DNA from: Nitrososphaera_A sp036522495
GTDB lineage: Archaea > Thermoproteota > Nitrososphaeria > Nitrososphaerales > Nitrososphaeraceae
Length of the DNA: 5,272 nucleotides
Direction: 5' to 3'
Assembly (NCBI GenBank): GCA_036522495.1
Contig: DATDFS010000326.1
Location: 1-5,272 of the forward strand
Numbering within the stretch: position 1 is the first letter of the stretch; each line of letters begins with the position of its first letter. Under the pieces are notes generated by a model, which saw only the letters and a list, made by a program, of their open reading frames with translations, did not search any database and was not told the origin of the DNA. Shown here in pieces: positions 1-4,545 of this stretch. Position numbers and translations under genes: made by a program.

Positions 1-225
1 TATAATTTGTGAATTTGACAATGCTGTTAACAAAATTAGAAGGAATCCTTGCTAATAGGGATTATCATTATTTGTCCAATTCTTCTGCAGTAGACCGCTG
101 TTCTTTTAACTATTTTCTATATTTCACCAATGTTTAAGTGGCGAGAATTTGGAGTGTACTAGGCGTCTAGGCAAAGAAGATTTGCTCATTTGGGATAAGC
201 TAAAGAGTATCTAACCACTTTATTA
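1..225. other. Upstream region without a convincing gene
   Basis: No open frame here looks like a real gene. The longest is a 38-codon frame (21-137) of no recognisable family. The stretch 101-125 is T-rich and contains CTATATTT, which could be a TATA-like element or the T-rich end of a transcript from upstream. At 159-172 the hexamer CTAGGC occurs twice, 8 bases apart, and forms the imperfect palindrome CTAGGCGTCTAG (159-170), a possible protein-binding site in front of the regulator gene at 226. A weak AT-rich element at 194-205 (GATAAGCTAAAG) lies at about the right distance for a leaderless transcript beginning at the ATG at 226. Confidence 0.4.
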
Positions 226-636
226 ATGACTCATACTAAAATAAATTGGAATAAAGTGTATTACCCTGTTGACGCGGAGTCTGAATATGGAACTAAAATC
301 AAAGACAAAAAAATAGCTACTGATGTATGCAAGGCTTTAGGAATATGGGATACCATTGGAAAGAAGTGGTCGTTACTGATTCTGCGATATCTAAGTGCTA
401 AAGACAATATGCATTTTAATGAAATAAAACGGCTTCTGGGAATAAGTAGCAACGTGCTGGCAAAAAAACTTAAACAGTTAGAGCAAGAAGGCCTTGTTAC
501 GAGAAGAGCTGTTTATGAGAACAGCCCATTAAGAGTAGAATACAAGATTACACCTTTAGCAAAGGAATTAGATGCCATTTTCATAGGCTTAGAGAAATGG
601 GTAGATAAATGGGAGTCACGGAACAAACTCGATTAG
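226..636 (+). CDS. HxlR (DUF24) family winged-helix transcriptional regulator
   Basis: This is a cytoplasmic DNA-binding protein of 136 residues, a normal length for the family, which usually acts as a dimer. The winged-helix domain spans about residues 33-128. It starts with C35-KALGIWDTIG-KKW48, which aligns without gaps to the family signature C-P-x(7)-I-G-G-K-W. The helix pair with FNEIKRLLGIS and LAKKLKQLEQEGLV follows (residues 64-91), then the wing R93-R94 to R103-VEYKITPLA (to 112), then a C-terminal amphipathic helix for dimerisation. C35 is at the position of the single conserved cysteine that senses quinones, diamide or aldehydes in Bacillus YodB, CatR and HypR. Residues 1-32 form a longer, charged N-terminal arm than usual. 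The ATG at 226 is the only reasonable start, since an in-frame TAA lies at 196-198 with no other ATG, GTG or TTG between. The gene converges on the dioxygenase/hydrolase operon, so it could control that operon or itself. The family is certain; effector and targets are inferred. Confidence 0.93.
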   Translation: MTHTKINWNKVYYPVDAESEYGTKIKDKKIATDVCKALGIWDTIGKKWSLLILRYLSAKDNMHFNEIKRLLGISSNVLAKKLKQLEQEGLVTRRAVYENSPLRVEYKITPLAKELDAIFIGLEKWVDKWESRNKLD

Positions 637-678
637 TTACAAATCCATTATGTCGAGATGTATTAGTAGTTATTGCTA

Positions 679-693
679 TAAAATTGCATTTTA
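679..693. terminator. Possible bidirectional terminator between convergent genes
   Basis: The 58-base gap between the stop codons of the two convergent genes contains TAAAAT-TGC-ATTTTA, a perfect 6-base-arm palindrome. It places a TTTT run on each strand just past (or, for the minus strand, 13 bases past) the coding region. Archaeal RNA polymerase stops at short T-runs and does not need a strong hairpin, so a shared stop signal is plausible. The arms are purely A/T and such palindromes arise easily in AT-rich DNA. Confidence 0.3.
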
Positions 694-694
694 A

Positions 695-1393
695 TCAAGC
701 AAATGAAGACCGAAAAGAAGATTGCATACGTAGCCACTCCTTTGCTTTCCGAATCTCCTCCATTGTTAACTCATGGCCGCTCTCTTGCCAACTGAGTGAA
801 ATATTGGCACCAGCTATTTTGAATAAGCCAAAAAGCCTCTCTGCCTCTTGCCTTGAAACTATTGGATCATAAAGTCCAGAAGACATGAAGATATGCTTGC
901 CATTAAGATCTGGCAATTTTTCTGGCACAAGTGGAACCATAGCACGAAAAAGGATCGCAGAAGATAGTATTTCTGGACGAAGCAATAGCATACTGGCTGC
1001 TATGTTTGCACCATTAGAATATCCTACAGCTATTATATGTTGCAAATCAAAATTATAAGTTTTTGATGCGTCAATTACAAAGTCTGCTAGCTCATTTGTA
1101 CGGAATTTCAAATCTTCCAAATCAAAAACTTCTTCTGCTAGTCTGCGAAAGAATCTTGGTGAAATGCCGTTTTCTAATACTTTCCCTCTAGGACTAAGTA
1201 TTGCTGCATTCTTATCTAACTCGTAGGCCAATGGAATTAGGTCTTGTTCATTTCCTCCAGTACCGTGAAGTAAAAGAAAAGTTGTAAATGCTTTTCCTCC
1301 TGTTGCTAGTTGTCTTGCTCTCTCGTCGCTCTGTATATCTTTTGGCGGTATAAAGCGGTGTATGAAACTAAGATGGCTTTTTGTCTTGATCAT
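695..1393 (-). CDS. Alpha/beta hydrolase, MhqD-like carboxylesterase
   Basis: This is a soluble serine hydrolase of 232 residues in the phospholipase/carboxylesterase (dienelactone hydrolase-like) group. The oxyanion-hole motif HGTGGNEQDL is at 43-52. The nucleophile elbow G-Y-S-N-G at 124-128 gives catalytic S126. LYDPIV around 174-179 gives acid D176, and GHELT at 206-210 gives catalytic H207. The signatures LSPRGKVLENG...RFFRRLAEEVFDLEDL (66-95) and AMVPL (151-155) match the MhqD subgroup of Bacillus rather than general esterases. About 30 N-terminal residues precede the core and have no obvious counterpart in MhqD. The start is ATG at 1393, 14 bases after the stop of the dioxygenase gene, with a ribosome-binding sequence between them, so the two are almost certainly co-transcribed. 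It may hydrolyse a ring-cleavage product made by that dioxygenase; this is inferred, since the substrate of MhqD itself is unknown to me. Confidence 0.9.
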   Translation of the reverse strand: MIKTKSHLSFIHRFIPPKDIQSDERARQLATGGKAFTTFLLLHGTGGNEQDLIPLAYELDKNAAILSPRGKVLENGISPRFFRRLAEEVFDLEDLKFRTNELADFVIDASKTYNFDLQHIIAVGYSNGANIAASMLLLRPEILSSAILFRAMVPLVPEKLPDLNGKHIFMSSGLYDPIVSRQEAERLFGLFKIAGANISLSWQESGHELTMEEIRKAKEWLRMQSSFRSSFA

Positions 1394-1402
1394 TTTTACC
1401 AG

Positions 1403-1409
1403 CCACCTT
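1403..1409 (-). promoter_or_regulatory. Ribosome-binding site for the hydrolase gene
   Basis: Read on the minus strand, AAGGTGG begins inside the TAA stop of the dioxygenase gene and ends 9 bases before the ATG at 1393. It resembles the archaeal Shine-Dalgarno core GGTG(A). This supports the chosen start and translation of the hydrolase from an internal position of a shared mRNA. Confidence 0.55.
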
Positions 1410-2526
1410 AACGAAATTGCTGCTGTTCTTTGTTCAAGACTAATTGTCTTTTCTCCTTTATAGGGAAACGCACTGGCGGTAGAACTCTCTCAAGATCCTT
1501 ACGCATGGGCTCGAGCCATTTGGGTAATGTCAAATGTGTTCCAAGTTCTTCTACTTTTTCGTCAACTGTAAATCCAGGAGGATTGGTAGCAATTTCAAAA
1601 AGTACTCCGCCAGGTTCGTGAAAGTACACAGAATGAAAGTAGAGTCGGTCAATTACGGGAGTTGCATTTATCCCAGCTTTTACTATATTCTTGCGCAACA
1701 CTATTTGTTGTTCATCAGAAGGCGTGCGCCAAGCTACATGGTGTACTGACCCAATACCTATAGCGGCCTGCCATGTATGAGGAAGACAAATAACATCAAC
1801 AATATTGGCACCTCTTACATTTCCTTCTTCTTCTTTTTGCTGAGGAGAAGAAGACGATGATGTAGTGGGAATTTCATATCGGAAGCGACTTCCATCTTGA
1901 CTGGTAGGGACAAACCCAAGCTCATCTGTCAAAACAGAGGCAGTACGTTCATAGCCTTCTTCTGATAAAGTCACAGAATAAAAACCTCTTATTGCATGTT
2001 CAATAGGAATTGGACCTTCTTTCCATACATTAGCAGTTCTCTCTTCGGCAGACTTGTGAGCTACAAGTTCTAGTTCTAGCCCATCTGGATCATGAAACGT
2101 TATTACTTGTTCATTCTGAAATCGTTCATACGGACCACGAAACTCGGTCTTTTTATCCTTAAACCTATCAATCCAGTAGTTTATAGAATTCTCGGGTATG
2201 AGAAACGATACTGCAGATACCTCACCTGTTCCTCTATGCCCTTTAGGTATGTTTGGCCAGTGAAAAAAAGTAAGAATAGTACCTGGACGTCCTAACATGT
2301 CACCATAATAAAGATGATAGGAACTAGGGTCGTCTTGATTCACTGTAAGTTTCACAAGCCGAAGACCAAGTATACCAGTATAGAAGTCGATATTTTTTTG
2401 AGGATCACTAGTTATAGCTGTAACATGGTGTATACCTAAAACATCTATTTGATTATGATTCTTCTCCTTTACATTAATTTTGGTGATATCTTGTGTCTGT
2501 TCCAATATTATTTTATTCTCCTCCAA
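1408..2526 (-). CDS. Ring-cleaving dioxygenase, MhqO-like (VOC/glyoxalase superfamily)
   Basis: This is a predicted Fe(II)-dependent extradiol-type dioxygenase of 372 residues with two vicinal-oxygen-chelate modules: about 30-160 (GIHHVTAITSDPQKNIDFYT, then LYYGDMLGRPGTILTFF) and about 176-320. By comparison with the hydroquinone dioxygenase PcpA, the likely metal ligands are H34, H263 (VHHVAW) and E311 (VLFEIAT); the family motif NPPGF follows at 315-319. Relatives such as B. subtilis MhqO are about 310-320 residues. The excess here is an N-terminal arm of about 30 residues, a Ser/Gln/Glu-rich insert at 221-235 and a C-terminal tail of about 20 residues. No in-frame ATG precedes the first motif; the start is TTG at 2526 (in-frame TAA at 2541-2539) or TTG at 2505, which has GGAGGAG 12 bases upstream. 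It is the first gene of an operon with the hydrolase. It probably opens the ring of a hydroquinone or catechol, but the substrate is not shown by sequence. Confidence 0.9.
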   Translation of the reverse strand: MEENKIILEQTQDITKINVKEKNHNQIDVLGIHHVTAITSDPQKNIDFYTGILGLRLVKLTVNQDDPSSYHLYYGDMLGRPGTILTFFHWPNIPKGHRGTGEVSAVSFLIPENSINYWIDRFKDKKTEFRGPYERFQNEQVITFHDPDGLELELVAHKSAEERTANVWKEGPIPIEHAIRGFYSVTLSEEGYERTASVLTDELGFVPTSQDGSRFRYEIPTTSSSSSPQQKEEEGNVRGANIVDVICLPHTWQAAIGIGSVHHVAWRTPSDEQQIVLRKNIVKAGINATPVIDRLYFHSVYFHEPGGVLFEIATNPPGFTVDEKVEELGTHLTLPKWLEPMRKDLERVLPPVRFPIKEKRQLVLNKEQQQFR

Positions 2527-2560
2527 ACTATATTTTGCTTATACGTCAGTAAGGATTTCG

Positions 2561-2570
2561 ACATATATTC
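2561..2570 (-). promoter_or_regulatory. Candidate TATA box for the dioxygenase-hydrolase operon
   Basis: On the minus strand GAATATATGT sits 35-44 bases before the TTG at 2526. Archaeal transcription starts about 25 bases downstream of the box centre, which would give a start near 2540 and a leader of roughly 14 bases. A second AT-rich element at 2588-2598 (CTATATATGC on the plus strand, TATATAG on the minus) could serve instead with a leader of about 40 bases. Confidence 0.4.
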
Positions 2571-2610
2571 AAGATACACCAATTTTGCTATATATGCATC
2601 GTAGTTATCT

Positions 2611-2644
2611 CAAACTAACTAGATTTTAGTTTGTATAGTTAGTT
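2611..2644. promoter_or_regulatory. Two nested inverted repeats, candidate operator in the divergent region
   Basis: CAAACTAA (2611-2618) is repeated inverted as TTAGTTTG (2626-2633), giving a perfect 8-base-arm dyad with a 7-base spacer. Overlapping it, AACTAACTA (2613-2621) is repeated inverted as TAGTTAGTT (2636-2644), a perfect 9-base-arm dyad with a 14-base spacer. The left arm is shared, so the element presents three half-sites built on the unit AACTA/TAGTT. It lies midway between two divergent genes and between their candidate TATA boxes. Dyads of this size suit a dimeric winged-helix regulator, and the HxlR protein at 226-636 is the only regulator in view. That pairing is an inference. 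Confidence 0.55.
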
Positions 2645-2666
2645 ATTCTGAACTTATTACCATAGT

Positions 2667-2676
2667 TAAATAATAT
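2667..2676 (+). promoter_or_regulatory. Candidate TATA box for the NmrA-like gene
   Basis: TAAATAATAT-type sequence at about 2667-2676 lies 31-40 bases before the ATG at 2707. It predicts a transcription start near 2698-2702 and a leader of only 5-9 bases, consistent with the near-leaderless mRNAs common in this archaeal group. The nested inverted repeats end 22 bases upstream, so a bound regulator could block or aid TFB/TBP loading. Confidence 0.45.
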
Positions 2677-2706
2677 TTTGATGAATTAGTATATGCTTAC
2701 AACATA

Positions 2707-3564
2707 ATGGTCGCTAATCAGAGGAACATTTTGGTAACAGGTGCAACAGGTCAGCAGGGTGGTTCACTAGCTAGATTATTACTGCAAAAAAAACATAAAG
2801 TACATGCCCTTACTCGAAATACTCAATCAACTGCAGCTCAAGACCTCAGAAATAGAGGAGCTAAAATATTAAAAGGAGACCTTGATGATTCTGATTCACT
2901 AAAGCGTGCAGTAAAAGATGTACAATCTATATTTCTAATGGGAACGCCATTTGAGGATGGAACTGAAGGTGAAATTCGCAGAGGAAAACTCATGGCTGAC
3001 ATAGCTAAAGAGAACAATATTGACCACATAGTCTATAGTTCAGTTGCAAATGCTGATAAAAATACAGGTATTCCTCATTTTGAAAGTAAGTATAAAGTCG
3101 AGCAGCATATTAAAAACCTTGGAATCCCTTATACTATTATTGGTCCCACATTTTTTATGGAAAACTTGCTTGGTTCAGGATTAGAGCAGGGTCAACTTGC
3201 TTTACCTTTATCTCCATCTACCATTTTACAACAAAGTGCTCTTGAAAATATTGCAGAGTTCACAGCACTAGTGCTTGAACGTCGTAAACCATTTTTAGGA
3301 AAGAGAATAGATATTGCATCCGACGAAGTTACTGGAGAACAAGCTGCTGAAATTTTATCCAATGTGTTAGGAAACAAAATTAGATATGTACATATTCCAT
3401 TAGAGCAAGTCTATCAAGCAAATGAAGATATGGCTCGTATGTATGATTGGTATGAGAATGGAGGGACTGGCATAGACATATCAGCTCTTCACCAAGAATA
3501 TCCTGAAGTCAATTGGCTCTCGTTTAAAGACTGGGCCAGATCAAAATTAAGTGATAATACATAA
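2707..3564 (+). CDS. NmrA-like family NAD(P)-binding oxidoreductase (atypical SDR)
   Basis: This is a soluble Rossmann-fold protein of 285 residues, typical of NmrA/HSCARG/QOR2 proteins. The dinucleotide-binding loop TGATGQQGG is at 11-19 (G12, G15, G18) after the first strand NILV. R37 at the end of the second strand (ALTRN) favours NADP(H). GDLDD at 57-61 is the usual acidic turn after the third strand, and VYSSVANADKNTGIPHFESKYKVE at 109-132 is the family core with K128 in the active-site region. PYTIIGPTFFMENLL (141-155) is the conserved strand and loop that follows. The classic SDR Tyr-x-x-x-Lys pair is absent, as usual here. Family members are either quinone reductases (E. coli QorB) or redox-sensing regulators that bind NADP without catalysis; sequence cannot choose between them, although the neighbourhood favours a reductase. 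It is transcribed divergently from the dioxygenase operon across a shared control region and starts at the ATG at 2707, which follows a good TATA-like box. Confidence 0.92.
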   Translation: MVANQRNILVTGATGQQGGSLARLLLQKKHKVHALTRNTQSTAAQDLRNRGAKILKGDLDDSDSLKRAVKDVQSIFLMGTPFEDGTEGEIRRGKLMADIAKENNIDHIVYSSVANADKNTGIPHFESKYKVEQHIKNLGIPYTIIGPTFFMENLLGSGLEQGQLALPLSPSTILQQSALENIAEFTALVLERRKPFLGKRIDIASDEVTGEQAAEILSNVLGNKIRYVHIPLEQVYQANEDMARMYDWYENGGTGIDISALHQEYPEVNWLSFKDWARSKLSDNT

Positions 3565-3771
3565 CATTACAATGACAATAATAATAAACGTTAGAGAGAG
3601 TGAGTTACGAAATGTCTTCTTATAACGATCCAATTATATCAAAGTACGCAATATGCTTTCTTAGCCTTACGTGGAATGCTAAAATATGATTACATTTTAT
3701 ATGTTATTGCATAATTGCAAGAGCCGAATGACATATACTAAACAATAGGATAGCAGTAAGCACGTGTAAAA
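3565..3771. other. Intergenic region with candidate promoter for the ABM gene
   Basis: The only open frame is a 25-codon one at 3612-3689 that I do not regard as a gene. A small perfect inverted repeat, TTGCA-TAAT-TGCAA, lies at 3707-3720, just before the AT-rich box CATATACTA (3732-3740). That box predicts a transcription start near 3762 and a leader of about 10 bases to the ATG at 3772. Its position directly upstream of the box would suit a regulator site. No clear T-run terminator for the preceding gene is visible, so some read-through into the ABM gene is possible. Confidence 0.4.
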
Positions 3772-4335
3772 ATGTCAGACAAGCATCAAAAAGAAGTTAC
3801 CTCTGTGATATGCAGGAACATAAAGTCCGGCTACGAGAAGGATTATGACGACTGGCTTCGACGCTATTTGAAATATGAAAGGAGGGCTCCTGGATACCTT
3901 GGTACAACAATAATCTTACCCGGGGGCGCTAGCTCAAATTTACGATATATTATTCTCCGCTTTACTAATAGCGAATTAATGGAAGCATCGAAAAATTCAG
4001 CAGAATCCCAGAATCTATTAGAGGAAGCAAATAATTATTCTACACTACATTACGAGACATCCACGGGTCTTGAAACGTGGTTTACTCTACCAAACTTGAA
4101 AACCCTTGGCCAACCTCCGCCACCGCCTCGATGGAAAATGGCAATTGTTGTATTCATTGCAGCATACATTATTAGCTCTCTATCACGATATATTCTTGGT
4201 CCTTTTATAGGACAGTGGCCAATACTTGGAAACGCCGTGATTTATGCCGTAATACTAGTAGTTTCACTAACCTATTTTGCAATGCCTCTTATGAGTAGGT
4301 TGTTGCGACACTGGTTGTATCAGAGAACTGTATGA
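3772..4335 (+). CDS. ABM-domain protein with C-terminal two-helix membrane anchor (COG3224-like)
   Basis: This 187-residue protein has an N-terminal antibiotic-biosynthesis-monooxygenase fold (about 7-107): strand EVTSVICRNIKSGYEKDYDDWLRRYLK, then the APGYLGTTIILPG hairpin (39-51), then strand LRYIILRFTN (57-66), a helix, and ETWFTLP (101-107). A proline hinge PPPPPRW (115-121) leads to two hydrophobic helices at about 123-142 and 152-173. These are joined by a short loop GPFIGQWP and followed by a basic tail (SRLLRHWL). Positive charge on both outer flanks predicts a hairpin with the ABM domain in the cytoplasm. The layout matches a known but uncharacterised group of ABM-superfamily proteins with TM hairpins. 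Single-domain ABM relatives include cofactorless quinol monooxygenase (YgiN) and ActVA-Orf6, so work on a membrane-soluble quinol is possible but unproven. It is separated from its neighbours by about 210 bases on each side and probably has its own promoter. Confidence 0.87.
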   Translation: MSDKHQKEVTSVICRNIKSGYEKDYDDWLRRYLKYERRAPGYLGTTIILPGGASSNLRYIILRFTNSELMEASKNSAESQNLLEEANNYSTLHYETSTGLETWFTLPNLKTLGQPPPPPRWKMAIVVFIAAYIISSLSRYILGPFIGQWPILGNAVIYAVILVVSLTYFAMPLMSRLLRHWLYQRTV

Positions 4336-4459
4336 CACCTGCACCTCATCGTAATAATTCCTTGAAGGATAATTGTATAATAGAGTTGAAAGTCCATCCT
4401 CTGAAGTATCGCAACTAATGCTGAGATGTTACCCTCTTTATACGTGCCGTCAGAAATAG

Positions 4460-4465
4460 TTTTTT
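4460..4465 (+). terminator. T-run, possible terminator of the ABM transcript
   Basis: TTTTTT followed by ATTA is the strongest T-run in this gap, 125 bases past the ABM stop codon. Archaeal transcription termination commonly uses such runs without a stable hairpin. No strong stem precedes it. Confidence 0.35.
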
Positions 4466-4513
4466 ATTAGATAGACCGCAGCAGCGTTATATATTCCACG
4501 AAGATAAAAAGTG

Positions 4514-4523
4514 ATAAATAAAA
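4514..4523 (+). promoter_or_regulatory. Candidate TATA box for the MDR dehydrogenase gene
   Basis: GATAAATAAA is centred about 27 bases before the ATG at 4546, exactly where a TATA box would sit for a leaderless mRNA beginning at the start codon. A second box at 4487-4495 would give a leader of about 30 bases. Confidence 0.45.
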
Positions 4524-4545
4524 TAACATACTGGTCCTTTTAGAT

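Larger units (their letters stand above)
4336..4545. other. Intergenic region between the ABM gene and the MDR gene
   Basis: I see no gene here. It holds a compact odd palindrome TCCTT-G-AAGGA (4359-4369), a TATA-like GTATAATAG (4375-4383), a T-run at 4460-4465 and two AT-rich boxes before the next gene (TTATATATT at 4487-4495 and GATAAATAAA at 4514-4523). Confidence 0.4.

Noticed and set aside
2..55. Frame open from the left edge to a TAA at 53-55, possible 3' end of an upstream gene
   Set aside because: Only 17 codons are visible and none form a recognisable C-terminus; too little to support a partial gene.
21..137. 38-codon plus-strand open frame beginning MLTKLEGILANRD
   Set aside because: No recognisable family, no ribosome-binding site or promoter, and its composition looks like translated intergenic AT-rich DNA.
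609..872. 87-codon plus-strand open frame across the convergent junction
   Set aside because: It overlaps the end of the regulator gene and lies antisense to the C-terminus of the alpha/beta hydrolase, whose catalytic motifs prove the minus-strand frame.
1430..2295. Several plus-strand open frames of 63-71 codons inside the dioxygenase gene
   Set aside because: All lie antisense to a gene with clear two-module VOC motifs and metal ligands.
1408..2526. Annotation as glyoxalase I (methylglyoxal detoxification)
   Set aside because: The two-module length, PGTILTFFHW segment and FEIATNPPGF motif match MhqO/PcpA-type ring-cleaving dioxygenases rather than lactoylglutathione lyase.
2527..2706. Riboswitch or structured leader in the divergent region
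   Set aside because: The predicted leaders are only about 5-15 bases on the best TATA boxes, leaving the inverted repeats outside both transcripts; they are better read as DNA-binding sites.
3612..3689. 25-codon open frame MSSYNDPII... between the NmrA-like and ABM genes
   Set aside because: Short, no family, no convincing ribosome-binding site; chance frame in intergenic DNA.
4385..4460. Possible C/D box small RNA (CTGA motifs present)
   Set aside because: CTGA-like D boxes occur by chance, but no RTGATGA C box is found at the needed spacing on either strand.
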